From the NCBI GenBank assembly GCA_913060695.1, contig CAJXUA010000002.1:124001-188000 (forward strand): DNA of 64,000 nt, read 5' to 3'. This document shows positions 52,173 through 63,846 of this stretch, one piece after another. The position numbers and the translations under genes were made by a program. Position 1 is the stretch's first letter; the number at the start of each line of letters is the position of its first letter. This stretch comes from an uncultured Gammaproteobacteria bacterium (GTDB lineage: Bacteria > Pseudomonadota > Gammaproteobacteria > Pseudomonadales > Pseudohongiellaceae). Below the pieces are notes generated by a model that saw nothing but the letters and a program-made list of their open reading frames with translations, made no database searches and was not told the DNA's origin.

Positions 52173-53900
52173 CTAAGAATCTGTATTTTGGGCGATTTTT
52201 AGGCCTATTTTTAGAACCCTACCGTGATCGATGGCGGCCACGGTCCATAGAAAGCCTTGCCACAACATCTGATCCCCGACCACTGGCTTACCGCCCATTT
52301 TCTGCTGAAAGAAATCGCCAATAGAAATGCTGCCCTCACCCTCGAGCAATGCGAAGCCATAGACAGGCGCAAGGTCCATTAGGCGAGCGTTCGCATCAAG
52401 AATAAAGTCCCCGAAGAACCAGGTATCTGCCGTAGAGCTCGGGGCCTGGCTGAATAGTTTACCTAGACTGGGTAGGTCGTGCTCATGACCAACAATGCAG
52501 AGGATATCGCCAGCTAGCAGCTTTGTACTACCGCTTGGATGCAAGAGTTCGCGCCCCCGAAACAACGCTGCGATTCGCGTACCCTCGGGCATATGCAAAC
52601 GTCGCAGCTCGGTGTTGATACACCACTTCTCAGCCCCTAAGCGATAGACAAAGAGCTCCCACTCGCTAGTAGGGTGTATCTCCAAGCCCGAGCGCGCAAT
52701 GGGCGAGGGTTGTGCGGGCACCTCTACCTTCGCAAGCCTTGTTGCCAAGGGAATCGAGCTGCCCTGTACTAGCAACGATACCAGCACTACGAAGAAGGCG
52801 AGATTGAAGAACAACTGGGCGTTAGGTAGGCCCGCCATAATAGGATATACCGCGAGAATAATCGGCACCGCACCACGCAAACCCACCCAGGAGATGAACC
52901 ACCGTTCTCGATTCTTGAATCGACTGAACGGTATCAAACTGATCCACACAGCCAAGGGGCGAGCAAACAGTATCATCCATAACGCAAGCAGCAGACCGGG
53001 CAATGCGATGTCCTGCAACTCGCTAGGAGTAAGCAATAAACCAAGCACTAAGAACATGCCGATCTGACTTAGCCAGGCTAGCCCGTCAAAGATGCTTAGG
53101 ATAGAGGTGCGGCTGCGCAGCGGTCGGTTGCCGAGTAATAAGCCACACAAATAGATCGCAAGAATGCCGCTGCCACCCAGCATATTAGTGACTGCATAAA
53201 TCAGTAGTCCGCCACTAATTGCTAACAAGGGATAGAGCCCGTTGGCGAGGGTGCTACGGTTGATCAGCTGCAATAGCAGCCAACCGCCTAGTAGCCCCAG
53301 CACTATGCCGACCCCAAACTGCTGTAGTAATTGCAGTAGGAAGAACCAGCCAAACTCCTGCTCTCCCGAGGCGAGCACCTCTATTAGAGTAACGGTAAGA
53401 AAGACCGCCATCGGATCGTTGCTACCGGATTCGATCTCCAACGTGGCGCCCACACGCTCATTGAGACTACGCTGCCCTAGCAAGGAAAAAACCGCCGCCG
53501 CATCCGTTGACCCGACGATAGCCCCAATCAACAAGCCCTGCACTATGTTCAGATCGAATAAATAAGCCGCCACCAGACCGGTAAGACTAGTGGTTAGGAG
53601 GACACCTATCGTAGCCAGCGAGAGCGCGGGCCCCAATGCTACCCGGAAGGTGGCGGCGCGAGTGCGCATGCCACCGTCCAGCAAGATAATCGCAAGTGCG
53701 AGATTGCTCGCGAGATAGGCTAGGGAATAGTCATCGAATTGAATGCCGCCAATGCCATCCTCGCCGGCGAGAATACCAACGCCGAGGAAAATCACCAGAA
53801 TCGGAATCCCTAGTCGCGAAGACAGCGCGCTAAAGAGCACACTGAAACCAACCAGTAAGGCACCAATCAAGAAGAAACTATTAATACTGCCAACGTCCAT
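52173..53900 (-). CDS. Potassium/proton antiporter, NhaP2/CvrA-like
   Basis: A 575-residue cation/proton exchanger. The first 390 residues are 12-13 helices of the CPA1 exchanger domain ([57 protein letters not shown] with the ion-binding ND pair, [17 protein letters not shown]). A TrkA_C-type domain (about 405-480: [39 protein letters not shown]) and a CorC_HlyC-type domain (about 495-570) regulate it. This order matches NhaP2. It acts in the inner membrane in K+ homeostasis. Upstream gap of 115 bases to a small ORF. Confidence 0.94.
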   Translation of the reverse strand: MDVGSINSFFLIGALLVGFSVLFSALSSRLGIPILVIFLGVGILAGEDGIGGIQFDDYSLAYLASNLALAIILLDGGMRTRAATFRVALGPALSLATIGVLLTTSLTGLVAAYLFDLNIVQGLLIGAIVGSTDAAAVFSLLGQRSLNERVGATLEIESGSNDPMAVFLTVTLIEVLASGEQEFGWFFLLQLLQQFGVGIVLGLLGGWLLLQLINRSTLANGLYPLLAISGGLLIYAVTNMLGGSGILAIYLCGLLLGNRPLRSRTSILSIFDGLAWLSQIGMFLVLGLLLTPSELQDIALPGLLLALWMILFARPLAVWISLIPFSRFKNRERWFISWVGLRGAVPIILAVYPIMAGLPNAQLFFNLAFFVVLVSLLVQGSSIPLATRLAKVEVPAQPSPIARSGLEIHPTSEWELFVYRLGAEKWCINTELRRLHMPEGTRIAALFRGRELLHPSGSTKLLAGDILCIVGHEHDLPSLGKLFSQAPSSTADTWFFGDFILDANARLMDLAPVYGFALLEGEGSISIGDFFQQKMGGKPVVGDQMLWQGFLWTVAAIDHGRVLKIGLKIAQNTDS

Positions 53901-54016
53901 CTTCTCATTCCATTAGGCTAAGGCACGACAATACAATAGCAGAGCGCCAGACAACTGAGCGGGAATTTTAGCGTGAGATCGCTATCTTTGGAGGGGAGCT
54001 AGAGCTGTGGGTATTA

Positions 54017-54211
54017 CTACGACACATCCTGCGTTGACTTGATGGTCTGCAATTCGGCAGCGAACTCTTCAAGTTTGTCCCTTATCTTGCTCTCGGCGTC
54101 AGCTTCAGACCAAACGCTGGCGCCCAAGGCCTGGACGACTGTTTCTTCTACTTCTAACGGACCTACAGCACCGACGCCCGAAGAGGTTTTCGTCATTTTA
54201 TCGTCGCTCAT
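54017..54211 (-). CDS. Possible small protein downstream of purA
   Basis: A possible 64-residue acidic protein (MSDDKMTKTSSGVG, then helical SEADAESKIRDKLEEFAAELQTI). I prefer the ATG at 54211 to one six codons earlier. No family is recognised, and the ribosome site is weak. A frame of similar length runs on the opposite strand, so this call is tentative. It lies on the purA strand, between purA and the antiporter. Confidence 0.4.
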   Translation of the reverse strand: MSDDKMTKTSSGVGAVGPLEVEETVVQALGASVWSEADAESKIRDKLEEFAAELQTIKSTQDVS

Positions 54212-54305
54212 TGGCCGCTTACGCTCCATTATTCTGTCGGAAAGTTAGCCAAATTAGCGATCGACCAGCAAACTGTCAATTGAATCTAGGGGTAAATGTG
54301 AGGCA

Positions 54306-54340
54306 GTTAACAGGCGTTCGCTAACGGAACGCCTGTTAAC
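54306..54340 (-). terminator. Long stem-loop after purA
   Basis: GTTAACAGGCGTTC and GAACGCCTGTTAAC form a perfect 14-bp stem around GCTAACG, seven bases after the purA stop. No proper T-run follows, so it may be a weak terminator or an RNA-stabilising 3' structure. Confidence 0.7.
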
Positions 54341-54347
54341 GAAAGGC

Positions 54348-55646
<1,299 letters not shown>

Positions 55647-55723
55647 TCATCTCTCAATAAGTATTCGATTTCTCTCTTCGCGCTTGCAACTTCGACTGCC
55701 TCGAATAGAGGCCTGCTAGCACA

Positions 55724-56941
55724 CTAATCCTCGCCCAAACTCTCTATCTGCCAATGCTGCGCTTGTCGCACGAGGCGTCTGTCACAGCCAAGCAAACGCA
55801 ACTGCTTCGAACTGAGCGTGTCGGCATCCAGATCCTTTATGACACGCTCACCCGCTTCGCGTAATTCCTGTACATAGGCATCTAGCGATTGATCTTCGTC
55901 AGCTGGCGCACATATCGCCTGCTTGCGCTCAAACTCGGCCTTACTTAGGCGTGCGAGAACCTTTAGGTCAGCGTCGAAGCCCGAGGCCGGGCGTGCGCGA
56001 CCGAACACTTTGCCTATATCGTCAAAACGACCGCCCTGGGCTATGGCACGGCCATAAGCCGGCGTATAAGCCGCAAAAACAATACCCGTGTGGTACTCAT
56101 AGCCACGCAATTCGCATAGATCGAAGCCGAGAGACACATTAGGTAGTCGGCGCTTTACGCCCTTCGCTATTGCCTCTAGCTCTTGTAATTCTTTCTGCAC
56201 CGCGCTTGGAGCACCCTCGAAACTCTTTAGCGCAGCCGTTAAGATCGTTTCGTCGCCACTCAAGCGCGACAAATCGCTCAGCATTGCACGAATTCCATCG
56301 TCTTCGATCTGCGCATCTAGGAAGGTGTCAATCTCGTCGTAGGCCTTGCGCTGCAAGGCATCGAACAGCTCATTCTCACTATCCAAAGAGAGCTGCGAGG
56401 CACGTACTAGGCTGCGGAATATGCCCACATGACCGAGCACAATATGCACCTCTTCGATCTTCGTCAGCTTAAGTGTGTCGTGCATCAAGCAAATCAGCTC
56501 GATATCGCAACCTACCCCGGCATGACCGAACAACTCAGCGCCGATGCGAATCGGAATACGCGAGGCAAGCAAACCACGTGGTCGCGTATGCGCCACGTTG
56601 TCTGAGTAGCACAGGCGAACGGGCAAATCCTGCCCTTCACCGCCGCGCTGACTTAGACAATGCGCATCGATGCGGGCAACTTGCGGGGTAATATCGGCGC
56701 GTAAGCCCATCATTCGACCGGTCAATTGATCGGTAATTTTGAAGGTCTGCAGATCCAAGTCGTGGGAAGAACCCACCAATAAGGAGTCGAGGTATTCGAT
56801 GAGCGGGGGAATGACTAAGTCGTAACCCCAACTTGCGTAAAGATCGAGAATCTGACGACGCAGAGTCTCTAACCTAAATGCCTCAACCGGCAGAATTTCT
56901 TCTACTCCCTCGGGGAGCAACCATCGATCGCGCACTGACAT
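55724..56941 (-). CDS. hisZ: ATP phosphoribosyltransferase regulatory subunit
   Basis: HisZ is a catalytically dead histidyl-tRNA-synthetase-like protein that binds the short HisG and makes it sensitive to histidine. The 405-residue protein shows WLLPEGVEEILPVEAFRLETLRR, GYDLVIPPLIEYLDSLL, QTFKITDQLTGRMMGLRADITPQVARID, and FDLCELRGYEYHTGIVFAAYTPAYGRAIAQGGRFDD. The short length and lack of the C-terminal anticodon-binding domain rule out HisRS. hisG is not in the window, so it must be elsewhere. Its position between hflC and purA is common in pseudomonad-like gammaproteobacteria. Confidence 0.95.
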   Translation of the reverse strand: MSVRDRWLLPEGVEEILPVEAFRLETLRRQILDLYASWGYDLVIPPLIEYLDSLLVGSSHDLDLQTFKITDQLTGRMMGLRADITPQVARIDAHCLSQRGGEGQDLPVRLCYSDNVAHTRPRGLLASRIPIRIGAELFGHAGVGCDIELICLMHDTLKLTKIEEVHIVLGHVGIFRSLVRASQLSLDSENELFDALQRKAYDEIDTFLDAQIEDDGIRAMLSDLSRLSGDETILTAALKSFEGAPSAVQKELQELEAIAKGVKRRLPNVSLGFDLCELRGYEYHTGIVFAAYTPAYGRAIAQGGRFDDIGKVFGRARPASGFDADLKVLARLSKAEFERKQAICAPADEDQSLDAYVQELREAGERVIKDLDADTLSSKQLRLLGCDRRLVRQAQHWQIESLGED

Positions 56942-57060
56942 TGCTATCTCACTTCCTATTACTAAATATCTTTAGCGAGCGCTAGTCGCTCCGCAAGACT
57001 GCCTTGGGCAGCCGCCCCCGAGGGTCGACCGTTATTGTCCACCCTACAAACGGACAAAGA

Positions 57061-57086
57061 CCAGCAGTAAAACAAATTACTGCTGG
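57061..57086 (-). terminator. Terminator after hflC
   Basis: CCAGCAGTAA and TTACTGCTGG pair perfectly around AACAAA. Read on the minus strand it is followed by TCTTTGT, so it ends the hfq-hflX-hflK-hflC transcript before hisZ. Confidence 0.8.
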
Positions 57087-57104
57087 CCTCTTTGACTTTA
57101 AAAC

Positions 57105-57971
57105 TTATTGTACTTCGCTTGCTCTTAGGTACTTGAAGTACTCGCTATCTGGATCTACGAGTAGGATATCGCCCTTATTCGAGAAGCTCTCCTGATAGGA
57201 GTTAATGCTGCGCGTAAACGCATAGAACTCTTCATTCTTGGAGTATGCGCTCGCGTATGTGGCCGCCGCTTGCGCGTCGCCCTCACCGCGAATCGTCTCA
57301 GAGTCGCGATAGGCCTCTACTAATAACACGGCCTCTTGTCGATCCGCATCTGCCTCGATCCCGATGGCTAGCTCGTTACCGCGCGAGCGCAGTTGTTGCG
57401 CTTCGCGCTGACGCTCGGAGGTCATGCGCTCATAAACAGAAGCGCGCACATCTAAGGGCAGTTCGATCTGCTTAACACGCACATCGATCACCTCGATGCC
57501 ATACTCCTCTGCGGTAGAGAGGTTTAATTCGCGGGTAAGCTCTTCCATCAGCAAATCGCGCTGACCGGACACCACTTCCTGCAAATCGCGCTCGCCAAAC
57601 TTGTTACGCAAACCATCGTTAATACGCTGCTGCAAAAGGTTGCTAGTGCGGCTCTCCTCGCCAGAGGAGGATGTGTAGTACTTCTCGACATCCACGATAC
57701 GCCACTTGGCGAAGGAGTCGACTACAAGCGCCTTCTGCTCGAGAGTCAGGTAACGCTGCGCATCAGCGGTTACGGTCAAAACACGGCCATCGAATTTACG
57801 CACCGTATTCACCCAAGGCAACTTGAAATGCAGACCTGGTGCGATATCGGCCTCTACGATTTGTCCGAAGCGGAGCAAGATTGCGCGTTCGGTCTGCTTG
57901 ACGATGTAGACGGCGTCGGAGCCTGCGACAAACAATAAGAAAATAAGGATGCCTGCAAATGCATTTTTCAT
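57105..57971 (-). CDS. hflC: HflC, FtsH protease modulator
   Basis: HflC pairs with HflK around the membrane protease FtsH and limits its activity. The 288-residue protein has one N-terminal membrane helix (FAGILIFLLFVAGSDAVYIV) with an SPFH/band-7 domain (ERAILLRFGQIVEADIAPGLHFKLPWVNTVRKFDGRVL) facing the periplasm and a coiled-coil (SERQREAQQLRSRGNELAI). The start overlaps the hflK stop by four bases (ATGA), as usual for the pair. Confidence 0.96.
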   Translation of the reverse strand: MKNAFAGILIFLLFVAGSDAVYIVKQTERAILLRFGQIVEADIAPGLHFKLPWVNTVRKFDGRVLTVTADAQRYLTLEQKALVVDSFAKWRIVDVEKYYTSSSGEESRTSNLLQQRINDGLRNKFGERDLQEVVSGQRDLLMEELTRELNLSTAEEYGIEVIDVRVKQIELPLDVRASVYERMTSERQREAQQLRSRGNELAIGIEADADRQEAVLLVEAYRDSETIRGEGDAQAAATYASAYSKNEEFYAFTRSINSYQESFSNKGDILLVDPDSEYFKYLRASEVQ

Positions 57972-59185
57972 TGGAGTATTCCTCGCGTTGGCCTAGTTTG
58001 CGCCCGCGCTCTATCTGCGGCAGCGGCGGAAGTCTCTCGGTTACTTTGTTCCGAAATCTCTCTCAGTTGCTGCGGTGTGAGTGGCGCGTTGTTGGCAGCG
58101 CGTGAAGCATTGCCCTGCTCGATGATCTTATCCAGCGGCACGTAGAACATATTATTGCCACCCTCAACATCGATGAGCACCTTGCTGCTATTGGTCATGA
58201 CCGATTGCATCGCATCAATGTAGAGACGCTCACGCGTTACCGCAGGCGCTTTCTCATATTCGGCCAATAACTGCTCAAAGCGTGACGCCTCACCATCTGC
58301 TCTCGCGATCACCTGATCTCGATAAGCATTCGCCTGTTCGATGATGCGCTGCGCCTCACCTCGAGCCGTCGGTACTACGCGATTTGCGTAGGCCAACGCT
58401 TCGTTCTGCACGCGCTGCTCGTCTTCACGGGCCTTAATCACATCGTCGAACGCGCCCTGCACCGCATCTGGTGGCTGAGCATTACGGACTGTTACTTGGG
58501 AGATTAGAATCCCGGAGTCATAGCTGACCATATAGCGCTGTAAGCGCTCACGCACCTCGGCAGCCACATCTGCGCGGCCCTGCGTTAGTACACGGTCCAT
58601 CGTCGTGCCACCCACTACGTGGCGAATGGCAGACTCGGCAGCGTGATCTAGGCTGATCTCAGGGTCACGCACTACCACTGCAAATTTCACGGGGTCATCG
58701 ATCAAGTACTGCAATTCGATCGAGACGTTCACAATATTCTCATCAGTGGTCAACATGTCACGCGAATAGGAGCGCGTGTTCACGCGGGTCACGTTGATCT
58801 TCTGCACTTCGTCGATCAGGGGAGGGTTCCAACGCAGCCCTGGCTGAACGACTTCTTCGCGCAGCTTCCCGAAACGCATGACTACTCCACGCTCGGACTC
58901 GTCCACCGTATAGAAACCCACTGCGGCCCACATGAGAACCAGCACCACTATGGCGCCGCCAAACAGACCCGAGGAGAATCCACCACCGCTAGCGGAGCCA
59001 CCCCCACTAGAACCAGAGGAACCACCGGACTTACCGCCGCCAAACAGGCTGTTGAGCTTGCGCGTAACGGACTTTATGACCTCATCGAGATCTGGCGGCT
59101 TCTGATCATTACCACCACCATTGCCGCGACCGCCGCCCCAGGGGTCGTTATCCTTACCTTTATTTCCAGGTTCATTCCAAGCCAT
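57968..59185 (-). CDS. hflK: HflK, FtsH protease modulator
   Basis: The larger partner of HflC. I choose the ATG for MAWNEPGNKGKDNDPWGGG at about 59185, which matches the usual HflK N-terminus and has GGAG upstream; an ATG four codons earlier is less likely. A glycine-rich cytoplasmic tail (GGGRGNGGGND, GGKSGGSSGSSGGGSASGGG) leads to one membrane helix (FGGAIVVLVLMWAAVGFYTV) and an SPFH domain (ERGVVMRFGKLREEVVQPGLRWNPPLIDEV), then a long coiled-coil and a C-terminal ASNREts-rich end. Operon order is hfq, hflX, hflK, hflC. Confidence 0.95.
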   Translation of the reverse strand: MAWNEPGNKGKDNDPWGGGRGNGGGNDQKPPDLDEVIKSVTRKLNSLFGGGKSGGSSGSSGGGSASGGGFSSGLFGGAIVVLVLMWAAVGFYTVDESERGVVMRFGKLREEVVQPGLRWNPPLIDEVQKINVTRVNTRSYSRDMLTTDENIVNVSIELQYLIDDPVKFAVVVRDPEISLDHAAESAIRHVVGGTTMDRVLTQGRADVAAEVRERLQRYMVSYDSGILISQVTVRNAQPPDAVQGAFDDVIKAREDEQRVQNEALAYANRVVPTARGEAQRIIEQANAYRDQVIARADGEASRFEQLLAEYEKAPAVTRERLYIDAMQSVMTNSSKVLIDVEGGNNMFYVPLDKIIEQGNASRAANNAPLTPQQLREISEQSNRETSAAAADRARAQTRPTRGILQ

Positions 59186-59308
59186 TGGCCTCTCCATACC
59201 CCAATCAAAATACGGGGGTGATTTTAACGAATTATTGACGATTAACCCAGCTTTTTACCCAGCTGGCAAAGGGGCAATAGGCCCCAAAAATGCAAATTGA
59301 TTGGAAAC

Positions 59309-60601
59309 TTACAAGCCAGCAGAAGTGCCGCTCGGCGTCATCCCCTCGTCTACTAAGAGACGGTCTAAGTCTTTACGCGGTAGACGGACATCTAAACAGA
59401 CTAAGCCATCGGCGTCGACATTCTCATGAACGACAGCACCTTTGGCATAGAGGCGGGCACGCAAACGACCCTGTTCAGGGGCCAGTCGCAGGCTATACTC
59501 CACGACATCATGACCGAGTAACTCGCCGATTGCGCTCAGCAACAGGTCTATTCCTTCTCCCGTCCGGGCGGAAATCCACACGCGCACAGGCTTACCTTCT
59601 TGATTTCGCTCAATATGAGGGGCGCGCTCGTCCAATAGGTCGATCTTGTTGCACACCTGCAGACAAGGCACCTCATCCGCGCCTATTTCTGCTAATACTT
59701 CTTCGACTTGCTCAGTGAAGAACTTATGTTGCTCGTTCGCCACATCGATCACATGCAGCAAGAGACTCGCCTCTGCTGATTCTTCTAACGTAGCACGAAA
59801 CGCTGCTACCAATTTGTGGGGCAGGTGGCTAATGAAGCCAACGGTATCGGCGAGTATCGCCGCACCGAAATTAGGGACTTGTATGCGCCGCAATGTTGAG
59901 TCCAGCGTTGCAAACAATTGATCAGCCGCATAGATATGCTCGTTGGCCATCACGTTAAACAATGAAGACTTGCCAGCATTTGTATAGCCGACCAATGAAA
60001 CCGTTGGAATATCTGCCCGCTTACGAGAGCGGCGGCCTTGATCGCGCTGACCACGAACCTTGATAAGGCTAGCGTTGATGCTTTTTATGCGCTGCCTGAT
60101 CATGCGCTGGTCGAGCTCTAGCTGAGTCTCACCAGCTCCGCGCAGCCCGATACCCCCTTTTTGTCTATCCAAGTGGGTCCAACCGCGCTTCAGGCGCGTT
60201 ACGGTATGTTCGAGTTGCGCCAACTCTACTTGTAGCTTGCCCTCATAGCTGCGGGCACGTTGGGCGAAAATATCAAGAATAAGGCCTGTGCGATCAAGGA
60301 CACGGCAAGATAAGCGCGCCTCGAGATTGCGCTCTTGGCTTGGGGTGAGTGCGTGATTGAAGAGGACGACTTCGGCCTCGTGCTCTTCCACGGCGGCCTT
60401 AATCTCTTCAAGCTTACCCGAGCCTATGAAAAGACCGGCATCGGGTTGTTTGCGACTGCCTTTTATGAAGATGGCCGGAACTGCGCCAGCCGAGAGCACA
60501 AGTTCTTCAAATTCAACAGGGTCCTCCTGCTCTTGCTCTGAATCCAGATCAATATGCACGAGGATAGCGGTTTCACCGCGATCGGGTCTTTCAAAGAACA
60601 A
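59309..60601 (-). CDS. hflX: Ribosome-associated GTPase HflX
   Basis: HflX splits stalled or heat-damaged ribosomes. The 430-residue protein starts with TTG at 60601 (LFFERPDRGE). An N-terminal HflX domain (FVELVLSAGAVP-like, FIGSGKLEEIKAAVEEHEAEVVLFNHALTPSQERNLE) with the RDQGRRSRKRADIPTVSLVG linker leads to the GTPase domain: G1 GYTNAGKSSLFN, G3 ADTVGFI, G4 NKIDLLDE, G5 SARTGEGID. Operon gene after hfq, 13 bases downstream. Confidence 0.95.
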   Translation of the reverse strand: MFFERPDRGETAILVHIDLDSEQEQEDPVEFEELVLSAGAVPAIFIKGSRKQPDAGLFIGSGKLEEIKAAVEEHEAEVVLFNHALTPSQERNLEARLSCRVLDRTGLILDIFAQRARSYEGKLQVELAQLEHTVTRLKRGWTHLDRQKGGIGLRGAGETQLELDQRMIRQRIKSINASLIKVRGQRDQGRRSRKRADIPTVSLVGYTNAGKSSLFNVMANEHIYAADQLFATLDSTLRRIQVPNFGAAILADTVGFISHLPHKLVAAFRATLEESAEASLLLHVIDVANEQHKFFTEQVEEVLAEIGADEVPCLQVCNKIDLLDERAPHIERNQEGKPVRVWISARTGEGIDLLLSAIGELLGHDVVEYSLRLAPEQGRLRARLYAKGAVVHENVDADGLVCLDVRLPRKDLDRLLVDEGMTPSGTSAGL

Positions 60602-60614
60602 AAACGAACCTCAA

Positions 60615-60890
60615 TTAGGCAATATTGCCTGGCGCTTCTTCCTCTTCATCCGCGCCTGTCTCACCAGTACCTTGTGTAGGTATCTTGACCGAGCGAGCGG
60701 GAACGACAGTAGAAATCGCGTGTTTGTAAACCATCTGATTGACCGCGTTCTTTAGCAGAATCACAAATTGATCGAAAGACTCAATTTGTCCCTGCAACTT
60801 GATGCCGCTAACCAAATAGATGGAAACCGGGATACGCTCCTTGCGAAGCACATTCAAGAAAGGGTCTTGTAGAGAATGCCCTTTTGACAT
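60615..60890 (-). CDS. hfq: RNA chaperone Hfq
   Basis: Hexameric Sm-like protein that pairs small RNAs with target mRNAs. The 91-residue protein has the Sm1 motif [24 protein letters not shown] and Sm2 motif [22 protein letters not shown], with the proximal-face YKHA. After residue 70 there is a short, acidic C-terminal tail ([16 protein letters not shown]), which in other species limits RNA binding. It follows miaA by 62 bases and precedes hflX, the normal order. Confidence 0.97.
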   Translation of the reverse strand: MSKGHSLQDPFLNVLRKERIPVSIYLVSGIKLQGQIESFDQFVILLKNAVNQMVYKHAISTVVPARSVKIPTQGTGETGADEEEEAPGNIA

Positions 60891-60952
60891 TTACCTTCTC
60901 CTTAACCGTTAATGTAAGCTGGAAACCCCAGCACTATAAGTCCAAACATTCT

Positions 60953-61903
60953 CTATATTGCGACCTTACTGATCGAATTCAATAGCAGATCTAGAGTTTC
61001 CGAGTTTTCGCTGTCAAAACTACTAAGATTCTCCCAACTACGCATCCAAGTGATTTGTCTCTTCGCAAGCTGTCGCGTGGCAATAATACCCTGTTCCACC
61101 ATAGCATCAAAGCTCATTTCACCCGCTATATGACGCCAAGTTTGCCTATAGCCTACAGCTCGCATCGAAGGCATGCTCAGATCTAGATCTCCACGAGCAT
61201 AAAGTCGCTCAACCTCAGCCACGAGCCCTTGCTCAATCATACGCTCAAAACGTTGCGCAATCCTTGTATGTAGTACGGCCCTATCCTGAGGCTGGATCGC
61301 AAAGAAATGCAAATCGAACGGTAACTGCGCCGCTGACTTGCCAGCGCTCTCTTGCTGATGGTGCGCCGTCATGGTCTTACCCGAGACAAGATAGATCTCC
61401 AAGGCTCGCTGCAGGCGCTGCGGATCATTCGGATGAATGCGCGCAGCAGACTCTGGGTCTACTGCAGCAAGCTGCGCATGGACCGCCGCCCAGCCTTCAT
61501 GCTCGGCCTTGGCCAGAATTTGCTCACGGACCAGCGGATCGGAAGCCGGCATCTTAGCCAAACCGTCGCGCAAAGCACGGAAGTAGAGCATTGTCCCTCC
61601 CACTAGCAAGGGTATTTTGCCCGCACTGCGAATCGACTCCATCTCCAACAAAGCGTCATGTCGAAACTGTGAGGCCGAGTAGGCCTTCGCGGGATCAAGG
61701 AAATCGATCAGGCGATGGGGGGCACGCGCTAGGGTTTCAGCGTCGGGCTTGCCAGTGCCTATGTCCATCTCTTTGTAGATTTGCGCGGAATCGACGCTGA
61801 TAATCTCGCATGGCAGGCGCTGCACAATCTCTATAGCGAGATCGGTCTTACCCGATGCTGTAGGCCCTAGTAGGCAAATGGCTGGGGGTCTTACATTTTT
61901 CAT
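60953..61903 (-). CDS. miaA: tRNA dimethylallyltransferase
   Basis: Adds the isopentenyl group to A37 of tRNAs reading codons that start with U. I start at MKNVRPPAICLLGPTASGKT (61903); the open frame extends 56 codons upstream into mutL sequence and is not used. The 316-residue protein has the P-loop GPTASGKTDLAIEI, VDSAQIYKEMDIGTGKP, LIDFLDPAKAYSASQFRHDAL, VGGTMLYFRALRDGL and the tRNA-binding RQLAKRQITWMRSW. The upstream mutL stop is 49 bases away. Confidence 0.96.
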   Translation of the reverse strand: MKNVRPPAICLLGPTASGKTDLAIEIVQRLPCEIISVDSAQIYKEMDIGTGKPDAETLARAPHRLIDFLDPAKAYSASQFRHDALLEMESIRSAGKIPLLVGGTMLYFRALRDGLAKMPASDPLVREQILAKAEHEGWAAVHAQLAAVDPESAARIHPNDPQRLQRALEIYLVSGKTMTAHHQQESAGKSAAQLPFDLHFFAIQPQDRAVLHTRIAQRFERMIEQGLVAEVERLYARGDLDLSMPSMRAVGYRQTWRHIAGEMSFDAMVEQGIIATRQLAKRQITWMRSWENLSSFDSENSETLDLLLNSISKVAI

Positions 61904-61952
61904 ATCCACTGCGTCCCTTGGATACTCATGAATGTAGCGAGGGGCTCTATCA

Positions 61953-63812
61953 CTACTGGCCACGCAGAAACAACTTGTCCAACTGATCGATGCTCTGCAG
62001 CACCCATGTAGGCCGCCCATGATTACACTGTCCACTGCGCTCCGTCCGCTCCATGTCGCGCAGCAAGGCATTCATCTCCGGGATGGTCAACTGACGATTA
62101 GCGCGCACCGAGCCGTGACAGGCCATCGTCGACATCAGCTCGTCTTGATAATTACTAACACGCTCACTACTGCCGTGTTCGCGCACATCGGCCAACACAT
62201 CTCTTACTAATTGCTCAATATCCGCCGCGGCAAGAATAACTGGAATCTGGCGCACCACTATAGACTCACTCGCCACGCGCTCCACTCCTAAGCCTAGGGC
62301 CAGCAAAGCCTCGGCCTGCTGCTCCGCACAGTCGGCCTCGGCCTGACTCACTGCGATGGACAGAGGCACCAACAATGGCTGTGCTCTAATGCCATCGTTC
62401 GCGGCAGACTCTTTCATGCGCTCGTATGTAATGCGCTCGTGAGCCGCGTGCATGTCAACCACAACGAGCCCAAGTTTATTCTGCGCCAAGATATAAATAC
62501 CATGCAGCTGGGCAATGGCAAAACCTAAAGGGGGCACGTCTTCGTCTTTACTTAACTCGGCATAGGCACTGATCTGATCTGCCACTTGTGTAGGTGTCAG
62601 CCCTTGTGATCCAAAGGACGAATAATTTGTCGAACCAGTCGATGGAGCACCTCCATAGGAAGGAGCATTAAAACTAATGCGCCCTTGACCGGAAAACTCC
62701 CCCGCCTCGGAACCGCCAGATTGGAGAAGCTCCCCAGTATCCGGATCAACAGAACCTGGAGCGTAGGCAATCCTCTCGCTATGACCAGCCAAACTATCTT
62801 GCGGTCGCACACCCGCCAAAGCCTTGTGTAGTGCGCGAAACAGAAAGTCGTGAACTAAGCGAGAGTCACGGAAGCGAACCTCGTGTTTGGTAGGATGCAC
62901 ATTGACATCGACCAAGGCGGGTTGCAGCTCAAGATAAAGAACGAAGGCCGGGTGACGACCATGGAAAAGTACATCTTTATAAGCCTGCTTTACCGCATGA
63001 CTTACGAGCTTGTCGCGAATGATGCGCCCGTTCACATAGAAATACTGCAAGTCCGCCTGGCTGCGCGAAAAAGTAGGCAGGCTTACCCAGCCCCACAGGC
63101 GCAAGCCCGAGGCCTCTATGTCGATGCGTATTGAATTCTCAACGAATGCCGGACCGCATACTAGCGCCACACGTCGCTGCTTCTCCTGCTCACCTCTTGC
63201 GACATCTAGGTGGTGTATCGCGCGCTGGTTATGGCGAAGCAAAAAAGCCACATCGAAACGGCTCAGGGCCAGTCGCTTGACCACCTCGTCTAGGCGATCG
63301 AACTCTGTTTTCTCAGTACGTAGAAATTTCTTACGCGCCGGCGTATTGAAGAATAGATCGCGCACCTCCACCGTGCTTCCCACAGGATGCGATGCAGGTG
63401 AAACGGCGGTATTCATCTCTTGGCCAGCCGCCTCCACTCGCCACGCACTCTCGTCCTGAGCATTGCGTGCGCGTGAAGTTAGCTCGAGTCGAGAGACAGA
63501 ACAGATACTCGCTAGCGCTTCGCCACGAAAACCGAGACTCGCGATATTCTCTAGGTCGTCTAGGTTTGAAATCTTACTGGTTGCGTGACGACTGAGGGCG
63601 AGACCAAGATCAGCTTTCTCGATACCTGCGCCATTGTCACGAATTCGAATCAGTTTAGTACCGCCCTGCTCGACCTCTATTTCGACGCGATCTGCGCCGG
63701 CATCGAGACAATTCTCTAACAATTCTTTTACAACAGAGGCGGGGCGCTCAACGACCTCTCCGGCAGCAATCTGGTTGGCCAGGCGTTGGCTTAATAAGGC
63801 AATACGTGTCAT
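61953..63812 (-). CDS. mutL: DNA mismatch repair protein MutL
   Basis: Links MutS mismatch recognition to strand removal. The 619-residue protein has the GHKL ATPase N-terminus: [59 protein letters not shown]. The C-terminal part keeps [12 protein letters not shown] at about 453-464, which is the endonuclease motif DQHA(x)2E(x)4E with Q replaced by M, as in Pseudomonas MutL, plus ACHGSVRAN (about 563) and CNHGRPTWV (about 596). Nicking activity is therefore expected, which would go with absence of MutH. It follows amiB by 34 bases. Confidence 0.96.
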   Translation of the reverse strand: MTRIALLSQRLANQIAAGEVVERPASVVKELLENCLDAGADRVEIEVEQGGTKLIRIRDNGAGIEKADLGLALSRHATSKISNLDDLENIASLGFRGEALASICSVSRLELTSRARNAQDESAWRVEAAGQEMNTAVSPASHPVGSTVEVRDLFFNTPARKKFLRTEKTEFDRLDEVVKRLALSRFDVAFLLRHNQRAIHHLDVARGEQEKQRRVALVCGPAFVENSIRIDIEASGLRLWGWVSLPTFSRSQADLQYFYVNGRIIRDKLVSHAVKQAYKDVLFHGRHPAFVLYLELQPALVDVNVHPTKHEVRFRDSRLVHDFLFRALHKALAGVRPQDSLAGHSERIAYAPGSVDPDTGELLQSGGSEAGEFSGQGRISFNAPSYGGAPSTGSTNYSSFGSQGLTPTQVADQISAYAELSKDEDVPPLGFAIAQLHGIYILAQNKLGLVVVDMHAAHERITYERMKESAANDGIRAQPLLVPLSIAVSQAEADCAEQQAEALLALGLGVERVASESIVVRQIPVILAAADIEQLVRDVLADVREHGSSERVSNYQDELMSTMACHGSVRANRQLTIPEMNALLRDMERTERSGQCNHGRPTWVLQSIDQLDKLFLRGQ

Positions 63813-63846
63813 GTAAGTTTCGCGGGGCCTAGGCCCGATTATGGAT

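Noticed and set aside
54039-54248. Plus-strand frame opposite the small gene after purA
   Set aside because: It is antisense to a slightly better candidate and shows only low-complexity serine/alanine composition.
61904-62071. Extended N-terminus of MiaA
   Set aside because: The extra 56 residues overlap the mutL 3' end in another frame, and the P-loop normally lies near the MiaA start.
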